Assembly (NCBI RefSeq): GCF_027533625.1
Contig: NZ_JAQAGZ010000011.1
Location: forward strand, 62,001 to 126,000
Reading direction: 5' to 3'
Length of the DNA stretch: 64,000 nt
From: Paenibacillus gyeongsangnamensis
GTDB lineage: Bacteria > Bacillota > Bacilli > Paenibacillales > NBRC-103111
Below the pieces are notes generated by a model. The model worked only from the letters and a program-made list of their open reading frames with translations, did no database searches and was not told the origin of the DNA. The translations under genes were made by a program, and so were the position numbers. Shown here one piece after another: positions 1 to 8,659 of this stretch. The first letter of the stretch is position 1. Every line of letters starts with the position of its first letter.

Positions 1-92
1 GGCTCCTCCTGATGTACGCGCACGGCGTCGACCGCCGCTTGAATCGTCCTGAATTCCCCGCTGCCGTCCGCGGCAACCGTCCATTTTGGCAT
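1..92 (-). CDS. Pectinesterase (CE8), N-terminal 30 codons only
   Basis: Only the first 30 codons lie inside the window; the gene runs off the left edge. The start MPKWTVAADGSG followed by FRTIQAAVDAV is the typical opening of a CE8 pectin methylesterase, where the first strand of the beta helix reads VAxDGSGxFxTIQAAVDA. The enzyme de-esterifies homogalacturonan. The ATG is preceded by AAAAGGAGA at a spacing of about 8. No signal peptide is present before the conserved motif, so the protein would be cytoplasmic as in several Paenibacillus pectin loci. It fits with the rhamnogalacturonan lyase remnant and beta-helix protein further right. The catalytic residues are outside the window and cannot be checked. 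Confidence 0.8.
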   Translation of the reverse strand, partial: MPKWTVAADGSGEFRTIQAAVDAVRVHQEE

Positions 93-331
93 AGGTCCCG
101 TCTCCTTTTATCCCTGAAAATCATTCGTCCGCGTTCATCGTAGCACATCCCGGCGGACACTCCCATAGACGGGCGGGCACGGACGGCAAAGATGTGATCT
201 TAAGCTTATCCGCTCCCGTATTCCGTTTATAAAATCAAGTAATAATAAGCGAATGGAAGATAAACGCTATTCTTTCAACCGATTTTGAGGCATTCTCGGA
301 AAATTCGGCACTTCTGGTTGCCTGAACTCGG

Positions 332-375
332 GTGAAATATTTAGGATCCCTAAGTATAATATAAAGTTAGGATCA
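332..375 (+). promoter_or_regulatory. Probable promoter with flanking TTAGGATC repeats, upstream of the exporter pair
   Basis: A perfect TATAAT lies at 355-360, with a weak -35 (GTGAAA, 332-337) at 17 bp. The octamer TTAGGATC occurs at 341-348 and again at 367-374, one copy on each side of the -10. The first copy is also part of a small palindrome, TTAGG-ATC-CCTAA. This placement is typical of a repressor operator. No repressor gene is adjacent, so the binding protein is unknown. The rest of the 93-403 gap shows nothing else I can support. Confidence 0.45.
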
Positions 376-403
376 ATTAAACTTACAGGATGTGGTAAAC
401 GAC

Positions 404-2161
404 ATGAAGGAACAGCGCTTGCTTGCGGATTATTTGCGCTCCAACTGGATTTTTTACGTATTCGCGATTCTTTCCACTACCGTTGCCAACATCGTCCAAT
501 CGTATTATCCCAAGGTGCTCGGCAGCTTTACGGATACGCTTCAGGGGGGACGGATAACCGAGGCGGTTATTGCGGATTATGCTTTCATTCTGCTTAGCAT
601 CGGCGTAGCTTACGGCATTCTGGGCGGGCTTGGGCAGTATACGGTCATGCGGCTGGGGCGGAAATTCGAATTCTCTACTCGACGGAAACTGTTCCGGCAT
701 TTTACGGCCCTCAGTGAAAGCTATTATTCCAAGCACGGCATCGGTGAGCTGCTCAGCTACGTCATGAACGACGTCACCTCCGTCCGGGAATCGATCTCCC
801 AGGGGATCAACCAAACGACGAACGCTGTGATCCTCATTTTATCCGCGATCGTAATGATGTCCCTCAGTTCCATTCCTTTGTACTTGATCGGCATCTGTAT
901 ATTGCCGCTGCTCACGATACCATGGATCGTCGTCATCTTCGGACCGAAGATTCGTAGCCGCTCCCGAAAAGTGCAGGAATCGCTGGCCAAAATGACCGAG
1001 TCGGCGGAGGAGCAATTCGGAGGCATCCGCGTGACGAAAAAATTCGCCGTGGAGCCCATTATGCGCGCCCGCTTCGGCGAAACGGTCGACCGCATCCGTG
1101 ATAATCAGCTGCGGCTTGTAAGGCTGTCATCCTTGTTCCAAGCCATTTTGCCTTTTATGGGTGCGCTTTCTTTGATCATTACGATCGCCTTCGGCGGATA
1201 TTTGACGATCAGGGGCTCCATCACGCTCGGCAATTTCGTCTCGCTCACGCTGTACCTCCGGATGATCGTCAACCCGCTTCAACAGATCGGCAACGTCATC
1301 AATACGATGCAGCGCTCCAGAGCCTCGCTTGAGCGGGTCAACAGCCTGCTTTGCGTCCGGCCCGACATCGTCGAAGCGGAACAAGCGGGGCCTCTTCACC
1401 GGCCGGAGGGCGGTATCCGCATCGAAGGTTTAACGTTTGCATACCCGGATTCTTCGAAGCCGGCGCTGCAGGATATATCGCTGAACGTAGCTCCCGGCAA
1501 GACGCTGGGCATCATCGGCAAGACCGGCAGCGGCAAAACGACGCTCGTCAAGCTGCTTCTCCGGATTTACGATCCGCCGGCAGGCACCGTGTGGGTCGGC
1601 GGCGAAGACATCCGGGAGGTCAGTCTGGAAAGCCTGCGCAATCATATCGCATACGTGCCGCAGGACGGCTTCCTGTTCAGCACGACGATCCGCGACAACA
1701 TCGCTTTTTCCAACCGTGATTTGGAGCTTGCGCCGGTAGAGAAGGCGGCGAAGCAGGCGCAAATCTACGAGAATATCCTTGGATTCCCGGACCGGTTCGA
1801 GACGAAGCTCGGCGAACGCGGCATCACGCTCTCCGGCGGACAGCGGCAGCGCACCAGCCTCGCCCGCGGCTTCATCAAGAACGCACCGCTCCTGATCCTG
1901 GACGACAGCGTCAGTGCCGTCGATGCGGTGACGGAAACGAAAATCATCGAGAATCTCCGGCTCGGCCGCAAGGATAAAACGACGATCATTATCGCGCACC
2001 GGATCAGCGCCCTGAAGCACGCCGACGAGATTATCGTGCTGGATGAAGGACGCATCGTCCAGCGGGGCACCCATCGTCAGCTTCTCTCGGACAAAGAAGG
2101 AATTTATGCTGCGTTATACGCTATCCAAGAGGAGGGGACGCGCTATGCCGAAGGAAAATAA
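404..2161 (+). CDS. ABC exporter half-transporter, BmrC/YheI-like
   Basis: This is a fused membrane-plus-ATPase half exporter of 586 residues. Six membrane segments occupy about the first 320 residues. The ATPase domain follows, with Walker A GKTGSGKT at about 372, signature LSGGQRQR at about 476 and Walker B LLILDD at about 496-501. The residue after the Walker B aspartate is Asp rather than the catalytic Glu. That is the degenerate site expected of the BmrC/YheI subunit of heterodimeric multidrug exporters in Firmicutes. The next gene overlaps it by 17 bp and supplies the canonical Glu, so the two should form a heterodimer exporting drugs or lipids. An in-frame GTG lies 12 bases upstream of the chosen ATG; its Shine-Dalgarno spacing is too short. 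Confidence 0.85.
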   Translation: MKEQRLLADYLRSNWIFYVFAILSTTVANIVQSYYPKVLGSFTDTLQGGRITEAVIADYAFILLSIGVAYGILGGLGQYTVMRLGRKFEFSTRRKLFRHFTALSESYYSKHGIGELLSYVMNDVTSVRESISQGINQTTNAVILILSAIVMMSLSSIPLYLIGICILPLLTIPWIVVIFGPKIRSRSRKVQESLAKMTESAEEQFGGIRVTKKFAVEPIMRARFGETVDRIRDNQLRLVRLSSLFQAILPFMGALSLIITIAFGGYLTIRGSITLGNFVSLTLYLRMIVNPLQQIGNVINTMQRSRASLERVNSLLCVRPDIVEAEQAGPLHRPEGGIRIEGLTFAYPDSSKPALQDISLNVAPGKTLGIIGKTGSGKTTLVKLLLRIYDPPAGTVWVGGEDIREVSLESLRNHIAYVPQDGFLFSTTIRDNIAFSNRDLELAPVEKAAKQAQIYENILGFPDRFETKLGERGITLSGGQRQRTSLARGFIKNAPLLILDDSVSAVDAVTETKIIENLRLGRKDKTTIIIAHRISALKHADEIIVLDEGRIVQRGTHRQLLSDKEGIYAALYAIQEEGTRYAEGK

Positions 2162-3971
2162 CGAACGTCGGCCGGAGGAGGAAATCAGCAGCTCCTATCA
2201 GATCAGCAGCGAGAACCGGCGCGCCGCGTTCCGCGCCATGCTGGTTTACGCCCGGCCGCACCGCTTCACGTTCCTTACGGTGTTCATCTGCACCGCGCTG
2301 GCCATCTCGGCGGACCTGCTGCAGCCGTATCTCGTAAAGATTGCGATCGACAACAACCTGTTGATCGGCAAGAACGATTTCGGCGAGCTTCTGGTCATTT
2401 GCGGCATTTATTTCGGATTATCGGTTATCGGACTGACGTTTACTTATTTTCAGAACAATCTGCTGCAATTCGCCGGTCAAAACATCGTCGGCCGGATCCG
2501 CAAGGAACTGTTCGAGCATATCAGCAAGCTGTCGATGTCGTTCTTCGACCGTTTCCCGAACGGCAGTCTGGTCACTCACGTATCCAGCGATACGGAGACG
2601 CTCAACCAGTTTTTCACCCAAGTGTTTCTCAGCTTGATACGGGACGGCATGACGCTTGTTTTCATCATTGTGCTGATGTTCCATCTCGATCCGACGCTGG
2701 CCTGGTACAGCATGCTGCTGCTTCCGATTATCGCGGCCATTGCCATCGGCTTCCGTTCCTACATGCGCAAGACGTACCAGCTGACGCGGACCCGGCTTTC
2801 GCGCCTGATCGCTTTCACAGCAGAGAATCTTGCGGGCATGAACCTGATTCAAGCGTTTCATCAGGAGAAGCGGCAGGAGCAGTATTTCACCGACCGGAAC
2901 ACCAGCTACCTGGAGGCGAACCTGCGGGAAATCCGCACGAACGTGTTCTTCAACCGCTCCTTCGACCTGCTCGGCAACCTGTCGGTCGCTTTCTTGACCT
3001 GGATCGGGGGGAGAGCGGTGTTCCATCACGAAATCGAGTTCGGCGTGCTGTATGCGTTCATCACGTATATCCGGCAGTTTTTTCAACCGATCAACTCGAT
3101 TACTCAGCAGTGGAACACGCTTCAATCAACAACGGTGTCCATGGACCGCCTGTGGCGTCTATTCTCCATGCAGCCGGAGATTCGGGACGCCGGGCAGCCG
3201 AAGTCGATTCCGCTTCCCGAAGTGAAGGGCCGCATCGACTATAACCATGTGCAGTTCGGCTACGCCGAAGGGATTCCCGTCATACACGATCTGGATTTGC
3301 ACATCCGTCCGGGCGAGATGATCGGCATCGTCGGGACGACCGGCGCCGGCAAGAGCTCGCTGATGAGTCTCCTGTGCCGGTTCTACGATGTGCAGAAGGG
3401 CAGTATCCGCATCGACGGTACGGACGTGCGCGAAATCCCCCAGGCTACGCTTCACCGGATGATCGGCCTCGTGCAGCAGGAGCCGTTCCTGTACTCCGGC
3501 AGCATTATCGACAACGTGCGTCTCTTCGACGAGAGCATCTCCCACGAAAAGGTCATTCAGGCCTGTACGTTCGTCGGCGCGGATGCACTCATCATGCGGA
3601 TGAAGGACGGGTACGATACGAAGCTGTCGGAACGCGGCAGCGGCCTGTCGGCAGGCGAACGCCAGCTAATCTCGTTCGCGCGGATCGTCGTGTTCGAGCC
3701 GAGAATTCTTATTCTCGACGAGGCGACGGCGAATCTGGACTCGCATACGGAGCAGCTGGTTCAATCCGCGCTGCAGATCGTTTCCGCCGGCCGTACGACG
3801 CTGGTTATCGCTCATCGCCTCTCTACCATCATGCAGGCCGACCGGATCATCGTCATGCGCCAGGGCCGCATCGTGGAGGAGGGCAATCACCAGCAGCTGC
3901 TCGAGAAGCAGGGCTACTACGAGCAGCTGTATAAGCATTCGCAAGGCAAGCCTGCGCTTGGAGCCGGCTAA
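2145..3971 (+). CDS. ABC exporter half-transporter, BmrD/YheH-like
   Basis: This is the 608-residue partner of the preceding exporter half. The start MPKENNERRP is set by AAGAGGAGGGG just upstream and lies inside the end of the previous gene, which implies translational coupling. The protein has a polar N-terminal tail, six membrane segments (about 35-330), Walker A GTTGAGKS near 396-403, signature LSAGERQ near 501 and Walker B ILILDE with a canonical Glu near 526. The signature differs from LSGGQ, as is usual for the YheH/BmrD side, so one of the two nucleotide sites is expected to be non-catalytic. The substrate cannot be read from sequence; multidrug efflux is known for the B. subtilis pair. 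The B. subtilis operon has a leader peptide gene; I could not identify one here. Confidence 0.85.
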   Translation: MPKENNERRPEEEISSSYQISSENRRAAFRAMLVYARPHRFTFLTVFICTALAISADLLQPYLVKIAIDNNLLIGKNDFGELLVICGIYFGLSVIGLTFTYFQNNLLQFAGQNIVGRIRKELFEHISKLSMSFFDRFPNGSLVTHVSSDTETLNQFFTQVFLSLIRDGMTLVFIIVLMFHLDPTLAWYSMLLLPIIAAIAIGFRSYMRKTYQLTRTRLSRLIAFTAENLAGMNLIQAFHQEKRQEQYFTDRNTSYLEANLREIRTNVFFNRSFDLLGNLSVAFLTWIGGRAVFHHEIEFGVLYAFITYIRQFFQPINSITQQWNTLQSTTVSMDRLWRLFSMQPEIRDAGQPKSIPLPEVKGRIDYNHVQFGYAEGIPVIHDLDLHIRPGEMIGIVGTTGAGKSSLMSLLCRFYDVQKGSIRIDGTDVREIPQATLHRMIGLVQQEPFLYSGSIIDNVRLFDESISHEKVIQACTFVGADALIMRMKDGYDTKLSERGSGLSAGERQLISFARIVVFEPRILILDEATANLDSHTEQLVQSALQIVSAGRTTLVIAHRLSTIMQADRIIVMRQGRIVEEGNHQQLLEKQGYYEQLYKHSQGKPALGAG

Positions 3972-3996
3972 AGCCGGAAGCGGGGCTGTCTCAAAA

Positions 3997-4021
3997 GGGT
4001 CTAGCGGAATCAACTAGACCC
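3997..4021. terminator. Hairpin after the exporter pair
   Basis: GGGTCTAG and CTAGACCC form an 8-bp perfect stem with a 9-nt loop, about 25 bases after the exporter stop codon. It is flanked by AAAA on both sides, so only the minus strand gives a short T run. It may work as a weak bidirectional terminator. Confidence 0.4.
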
Positions 4022-4033
4022 AAAATTCTAACA

Positions 4034-4078
4034 AAGAAGCTTCCAAAGCCACTGTCAAGGTGGGGATGGAAGCTTCTT
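4034..4078 (-). terminator. Terminator of the clpP paralogue
   Basis: AAGAAGCTTCCA pairs with TGGAAGCTTCTT in a 12-bp perfect stem. Read on the minus strand it is followed by TTTGTTAGAATTTT. It begins about 35 bases past the clpP stop codon. Confidence 0.6.
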
Positions 4079-4113
4079 GCTCTGCTAATTCAGCAATCTA
4101 TGTGGGGCATAGG

Positions 4114-4710
4114 TCAGGACACGCCGGGAACGGACTGAACCACTTTGTCCACGATGCCGTACTCCACAGCCTCTTCCGCGGACATGTAATAATCGCGGTC
4201 CATATCTTTATCGACCTTCTCGATCGGCTGGCCGGTCCGCTCCGAAGTAAGCTTGTTTAGCGTCTCGCGGATGCGGATAATGCGCCTTGCGCTGATCGCG
4301 ATATCGCTTGCCTGTCCTTGTACCCCGCCGTGAGGCTGATGGATCATAATCTCGCTGTTCGGCAGCGCGAGCCGTTTTCCTTTGGCTCCGGCCAGCAGCA
4401 GAATCGCTGCGAAGGAAGCCGCCATGCCGGTCACGATCGTGGAAATGTCGGGCTTCACGAACTGCATCGTATCGTAGATGGCAAAGCCTGCGGATGTGGA
4501 TCCCCCAGGGCTGTTGATGTACAGATGGATATCCTTCTCCAGATCCTCCGCCGTCAGGAACAAGAGCTGCGCAATGACGGAATTCGCCACGTTATCGTCA
4601 ATCGCCGAGCCGAGAAAAATAATGCGGTCCTTGAGCAGCCGCGAATAAATATCGTACGATCGCTCTCCCCTGCCCGTTTGTTCGATCACGTAAGGAACGT
4701 AAGTGCTCAT
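4114..4710 (-). CDS. ATP-dependent Clp protease proteolytic subunit (ClpP paralogue)
   Basis: The 198-residue protein is full length for ClpP, the serine protease core that forms tetradecamers and degrades substrates unfolded by ClpX/ClpC. The triad is intact: Ser99 in GMAASF, His124 in MIHQP and Asp173 in [11 protein letters not shown]. The N-terminal [21 protein letters not shown] (PYVIEQT in particular) and SPGGS are also typical. The segment after the nucleophile reads [14 protein letters not shown] where housekeeping ClpP has SMGAFLLxAGxKGK, and QPHGGVQGQ replaces QPLGGxQGQ. I therefore read it as a second ClpP, not the housekeeping copy. The start has AAGGAGGTTACAACG before ATG. It is monocistronic, with a sigma-factor gene behind it on the same strand. 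Confidence 0.85.
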   Translation of the reverse strand: MSTYVPYVIEQTGRGERSYDIYSRLLKDRIIFLGSAIDDNVANSVIAQLLFLTAEDLEKDIHLYINSPGGSTSAGFAIYDTMQFVKPDISTIVTGMAASFAAILLLAGAKGKRLALPNSEIMIHQPHGGVQGQASDIAISARRIIRIRETLNKLTSERTGQPIEKVDKDMDRDYYMSAEEAVEYGIVDKVVQSVPGVS

Positions 4711-4746
4711 CGTTGTAACCTCCTTTGATGATGTGCCGCTGTAGTT

Positions 4747-5655
4747 TTAGGCGGCCATCAGAAGACTGCGCGGGGACATCCCGCTTGAAGTGCCCGGCTT
4801 ATTGACGGCAGCCGAGCCGGTAACCGCCGGCAGAAGGTCGGCCGGCGACGTCTCATCGTTGAGCAGCCGGATCAGAGCGGAGAAATTATGCTGACGGAAC
4901 GCCTGCAAATAAGCATAGACAACCTGCTCGTCAACTTGAGGGCGGTCCTTGGAGGTCGGTTGAAGACGCCTGTCCGGGGTCTCGGCTCCCCTGCCGCGGA
5001 TCGTCCTTAGCTTCTCTCGCGCCCGGTGCAGACCCGCTTTGACGGCGCCTTCCGTCGACCGGATCAGCATCGCCGTCTCCGCTGCGGTGAAACCGAGCGT
5101 ATCGATAAGCAGGAGAATCACCCGTTGACGCGGCGGCAAATGCTCGACCAACGCTTCGATGGCGGTTCGCACCTTGAACGGGTCTTCGCTCTCCTGCGCA
5201 GGCTCGCAGAGCCCGGCTTCACCGCTGATCAGATCCGCTGCGCGGCGCTTCCTGCGGCAGCGGTCAATCCATGTATTCCGGGCGATCCGGCACAGATAGG
5301 CTTTGGACATGTCTTCGCGGGACGGGTCGCGCAGAAACATCCCGTACGCCTTCAGCCACGTATCTTGCGCCAAATCGTCCGCTTCCCACGGACTTCGCGC
5401 GAGAAACCGGCAGTACGTCTCCAGCGCGGAGCGGTAAGGCTCGATCAGCGCAGCGAATCGCACGGACTCCTCCGGACCCGGCTGCAGCTTCGATTCATTC
5501 GCTGCCGGTTTCTTCATACGGTCCGTCATCGCCGGAACGGCAGCCGGGTCCGCCGTATCCAAGCGGAACGCCGTTTTCTCCGGACCGCCTCCTCTTTTCC
5601 CATCCCGGCGCCCCGCTTTCGCAGATTTGCGCTCAGCGTCGATTATCGTCGGCAC
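4747..5655 (-). CDS. ECF-type RNA polymerase sigma factor with N- and C-terminal extensions
   Basis: The core is a sigma-70 ECF factor. Region 2 runs from about 68 to 135 with EADDLAQDTWLKAY, and region 4 from about 170 to 220 with LPPRQRVILLLIDTLGF and a helix-turn-helix ending in GLHRAREKL. It would direct RNA polymerase to stress or envelope promoters. I chose a GTG at 5653-5655 because GTGAGGAGGG lies five bases before it; the longer reading frame upstream has no such site. An ATG 42 codons further in gives a more conventional ECF start but has no ribosome site. After region 4 there are about 75 extra residues (VDEQVVYAYLQAFRQHNFSAL) that resemble the beginning of a SnoaL-like domain, as in ECF41-like factors. 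No anti-sigma factor is adjacent. Confidence 0.75.
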   Translation of the reverse strand: MPTIIDAERKSAKAGRRDGKRGGGPEKTAFRLDTADPAAVPAMTDRMKKPAANESKLQPGPEESVRFAALIEPYRSALETYCRFLARSPWEADDLAQDTWLKAYGMFLRDPSREDMSKAYLCRIARNTWIDRCRRKRRAADLISGEAGLCEPAQESEDPFKVRTAIEALVEHLPPRQRVILLLIDTLGFTAAETAMLIRSTEGAVKAGLHRAREKLRTIRGRGAETPDRRLQPTSKDRPQVDEQVVYAYLQAFRQHNFSALIRLLNDETSPADLLPAVTGSAAVNKPGTSSGMSPRSLLMAA

Positions 5656-5911
5656 GTTCTCCCTCCTCACCGGTTCTGCATCAGCTTGTGAATTCACTAT
5701 ATATACGATTGGCGGCCGCGTAAAGATACGGTGCGGGCCGATTTTTTTCTCTGCGGCAAACAGCCCTGCCTTGATGCTGAAGCCCCTATAATTAAGCTGT
5801 ATCGGACAAAAACAACTGACTATACGACAACACACCACTGCGATGCAGCGCTATACTTGGACTGTAAGATGCTTATACGGATCGCTAGCCATAGCGAAGG
5901 TGGGGATTTCC

Positions 5912-7226
5912 ATGATGGGTATCGATTTCTTGAACAAGATGGCTGCCGGCGTAAGGCTGGCCGATGACAGCATCGCTCCGCCCGCAGCGGTTGCGGTTGA
6001 CAAGCGCTGGGCGGATGAACGGATGAATACGGCCGTGACCAACACTTCGGATCAGCCGCTGCGAATCAATTCGTCCGATGACGGACGAAGGGTTCTACGA
6101 GAATGCCCGCGCGATGAAAGAACGCATTCCCGAGCTTCAGCGGGTGCAGATCGACGGAGGCTATTCCATCGCCAACGGCGATTTTCTGCTCCCAAGACCT
6201 TCCCTCGGCGCCGATCTGAAGACGATCAGCGACGGCATCCGCGAGGCCGGTGTAGAAGCCGCAGGCTACCTCTCCCCGTTCATTGTGGATCACAATTCCA
6301 AGCTGTTCCGGGAGCATCCGGAATGGCTCGTCCATGACGAGGAAGGGCGTCCCTTCAACGAAATCGGAAGAAAGCGCGAATGGTATATGCTGGACGGTAC
6401 GCATCCCGGAGCACAGGAATACTTGCGCCAAGCCGTCCGGGTCATGCACGACGAATGGGGCTGGCGCTACTTCAAGCTGGACTTCCTCGCCTACGGCGCA
6501 CTGCCAGGAAGCGTCCGGTACGACCGGAACGCCACAAGAATCGAAGCCTTCCGCAGAGGCATTCAAGCCATTGTGGACGAGGTCGGGCACGACAGCTTTA
6601 TTCTGGGCTGCAATGCGCCTTTCTGGGCGATCCTCGGACTGGTGCATGGCAATCGGGTGACCAATGACGCCTACCGGGATTGGAAGCATGTCGAGGGCAA
6701 CGCACGCGAGCTCTTCTGGCGCAACTGGCAGAACGAAAAGCTATGGTACAACGACGCGGATGTCATCATACTGGAGCCGCTCAACTTCACGAGTCGGAAT
6801 GCAAACGGCGACATCGTGGAGAAGAAATCGTCCTTGACCGCAGCCGAATTCGATTTCCATAAAGCCTTTATCATGGCATCGGGCGGCATGATTCTAAGCG
6901 GGGATTTGATCTACGGCTTGACGGAGAGCAATTTGAAGGTGCTCAAGAAGCTGCTTCCTCCGATAGGCAAGGCGGCCCGGTTTGACGATACGGAATTTAA
7001 GGTCGGCCGGATCGATCTCGGGGACAGACAGGTGCTGTGCCTTTTCAACTGGGAGAACGAAACGAAGTCCATCAGTGCGCCGCTCGGCGGGAGCTTCCAG
7101 GTGTACGATTATTGGACGGATGAGGCTCTCGGAACGTTCGAGGGGACGCTGAAGCTCGATTTTGCCCCGCATGAAGGCAAGGTCGTCTACTATCGGCAGA
7201 ACTCCGAGCACATCGGCAGCGCTTAA
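5912..7226 (+). pseudogene. GH36 alpha-galactosidase with internal deletion and frameshift
   Basis: Two parts of one GH36 (melibiase-like) enzyme lie in different frames. The first starts at ATG 5912 with AAGGTGG in front and reads MMGIDFLNKMAAG up to AVTNTSDQPLRIN, the opening of the N-terminal beta domain. At about 6070-6080 the homology jumps to frame 3, beginning DEGFYENARAM, which is the start of the catalytic barrel. The second part keeps FKLDFLAYGAL (catalytic Asp region), GCNAPF and a C-terminal beta domain. The ATG at 6078 has no ribosome site. Most of the N-terminal domain, by family comparison perhaps 150-250 residues, is missing. The junction lies on the hairpin CGTCCG-ATGA-CGGACG (6072-6087). 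I read this as a pseudogene. Confidence 0.75.
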
Positions 7227-7300
7227 CATTCATTTGCTCACCACTCCCTCCTTTGTATATGATCAGAGCTAGGAACTGCACATTGGAGGTCAGATCAGCC

Positions 7301-7897
7301 ATGGGAAAATTGGTGTTCTTCATCGGGCCGGCCGGCGCAGGCAAAACGACGCTGGCCAAAGCGCTCGCCAGGCGGCGTAAGGCGGCCTTTTTCGATATGG
7401 ATACGCTGCTGAGGCCGGCCGCCGAGACGATAATGACGATGTCGGGGCTGGATCCGAACGACCGCGACTCGGCCGTATACAAGCTGCGCTGCAGGGACCT
7501 CGGCTACCGCATCACGATGGACGCGGCGCTCGAGAATGCTCATCTCGGTACGGACGCCTATGTCGTCGGACCGTTCACAAGAGAAAGCGGAGAGCCGGAT
7601 TGGCTTGATCGTGAGCTCGCCCGCATCGGAAGCCCCGCATTCGTCGAGGTGAAAGCTCTGTTCGTCTACTTGCCGGATCAGGAGCTGTACCGCCGCCGGA
7701 TTCAGGAGAGAGGCTCCGTACTGGACGTCTGGAAGCTGGAGCACTGGGCGGAGTTTAGCCGTTCACTGGAACGGCGCGACATCCGCTGGAGCCTGCCTTG
7801 CGATTCGATCCGGTATTGGGACAACTCGCCGCCGCTGTCCGAAGACCGGCTGAATGAGCTCGATGCTTTTATTTACGGCCAGCCTTGTCAAGCCTGA
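7301..7897 (+). CDS. P-loop kinase-like ATPase
   Basis: The 198-residue soluble protein has a Walker A motif GPAGAGKTT at about residues 9-17, followed by a DMDTLLRP loop, a typical arrangement for small-molecule kinases of the AAA_33/shikimate kinase-like group. A later FVYLPDQELYRRRIQERG segment resembles the lid and Arg finger region of these kinases. It probably phosphorylates a small substrate, but the substrate cannot be named. I chose the ATG preceded by GGAGGT (7285-7290, spacing 10) over the upstream in-frame ATG, which lacks a ribosome site. It follows the GH36 pseudogene by 74 bases and might have been co-transcribed with it. Confidence 0.6.
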   Translation: MGKLVFFIGPAGAGKTTLAKALARRRKAAFFDMDTLLRPAAETIMTMSGLDPNDRDSAVYKLRCRDLGYRITMDAALENAHLGTDAYVVGPFTRESGEPDWLDRELARIGSPAFVEVKALFVYLPDQELYRRRIQERGSVLDVWKLEHWAEFSRSLERRDIRWSLPCDSIRYWDNSPPLSEDRLNELDAFIYGQPCQA

Positions 7898-7967
7898 TGA
7901 TGCTGTCGTCGCCCGTTTTCTCTTACCGCTCCTGCTCGAACGGTCTTGCCTCGTACCTTAAAGAGAA

Positions 7968-7990
7968 GAGGCCTGCCGGCGGCAGGCCTC
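7968..7990 (-). terminator. Strong GC hairpin
   Basis: GAGGCCTGCC and GGCAGGCCTC form a 10-bp perfect stem with a 3-nt loop. On the minus strand the stem is followed by TTCTCTTT. It probably ends the transcript of the small membrane protein at 8208-8429, with the MITE-like element inserted between gene and terminator. Confidence 0.5.
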
Positions 7991-7991
7991 C

Positions 7992-8201
7992 AGATTGACG
8001 AGAAACCCTGATATACTGAAAATGCCAAAGGTGAGGTGGGGTATCCCCTGTAGGAGCGATAGCGACCGCCTTTGTTATCGGAAAATGACCGCTGTTTAAC
8101 GGATTAATTGAAAGTTTACGGGTAACAACAGCGGCCGGAAGGAGATACCCCACCGGGTACCAAAGGCAGATTTTTCTGTTTCATGGGTTTCTCTACAGCC
8201 T
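7992..8201 (+). repeat. MITE-like palindromic element, copy A
   Basis: The element spans about 210 bp and recurs in inverted orientation at 40890-41100. Its ends are imperfect inverted repeats: 13 of 17 bases match, and both contain GAGAAACCC. Inside lies a second inverted pair, GGTGGGGTATCCCC against a GGAGATACCCCACC variant, so much of the element can fold into one long hairpin. It carries no gene; apparent reading frames over it are not conserved between copies. The core from GGTGGGGTATCCCC to CGGAAAAT is almost identical in the two copies. No clear target-site duplication flanks this copy. Confidence 0.75.
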
Positions 8202-8207
8202 AGAGGT

Positions 8208-8429
8208 CTAACGTCCGTACGAACGAAGCTTCGGATTGCTTCGCTCCTCCTGCCCGTCTTCCTTCTCGGAAACGAACAGCATGGTCATGCCCAGGACGAA
8301 CATCGTCAGGACATGGATCAGGACGATGAAAAAGGATTGCATCATCAGGAAATAGACGGTGCTCCCAATCGTCAGTATCATCAGCATAAACAATCCTGTA
8401 CCTAAAGCTCGGGCGGTTCGCGGTTTCAT
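8208..8429 (-). CDS. Small two-helix membrane protein, unknown function
   Basis: The 73-residue protein has two predicted membrane helices, roughly residues 11-31 and 34-54, separated by a very short turn. A charged C-terminal tail ends in SEKEDGQEERSNPKLRSYGR (20 residues). AGGAGGT sits five bases before the ATG, which supports real translation. I do not recognise the family. It stands alone between the MITE-like element and the beta-helix gene. Confidence 0.65.
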   Translation of the reverse strand: MKPRTARALGTGLFMLMILTIGSTVYFLMMQSFFIVLIHVLTMFVLGMTMLFVSEKEDGQEERSNPKLRSYGR

Positions 8430-8623
8430 GTGGAGACCTCCTGTCCCAAAGTCTCTATATTCCTATTCGCGCTCGCACGGTTTCAGAAGCGCCGGATCCA
8501 TAATGGCCGGTAGTGCTTACCACTTCACGGCGCCATCCACCATTCCGTCATGTGAAGCAGCGTACGGAATATTTCGGCTGCTACCCCTCCGAGCTGCGGG
8601 AGAAAGTCAAGACGCAAGTATAA

Positions 8624-8649
8624 CGCCGAAGCCGTTCGCGGCTCCGGCG
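8624..8649 (-). terminator. Terminator of the beta-helix gene
   Basis: CGCCGAAGCCG and CGGCTCCGGCG form an 11-bp stem with one wobble and a TTCG loop. On the minus strand it is followed by TTATACTTG. It lies directly after the beta-helix gene. The remaining 8430-8623 stretch holds nothing I can identify. Confidence 0.55.
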
Positions 8650-8659
8650 CTACGTTTAC

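Noticed and set aside
3985..4025. Possible IS terminus (GGGGCTGTCTCAAAAGGG) after the exporter genes
   Set aside because: The string resembles some IS ends, but no matching inverted end or transposase is in the window; a plain hairpin explains it better.
7923..8153. Minus-strand frame over the MITE-like element
   Set aside because: The matching frame is not kept in copy B at 41 kb, so it is not a gene of the element.
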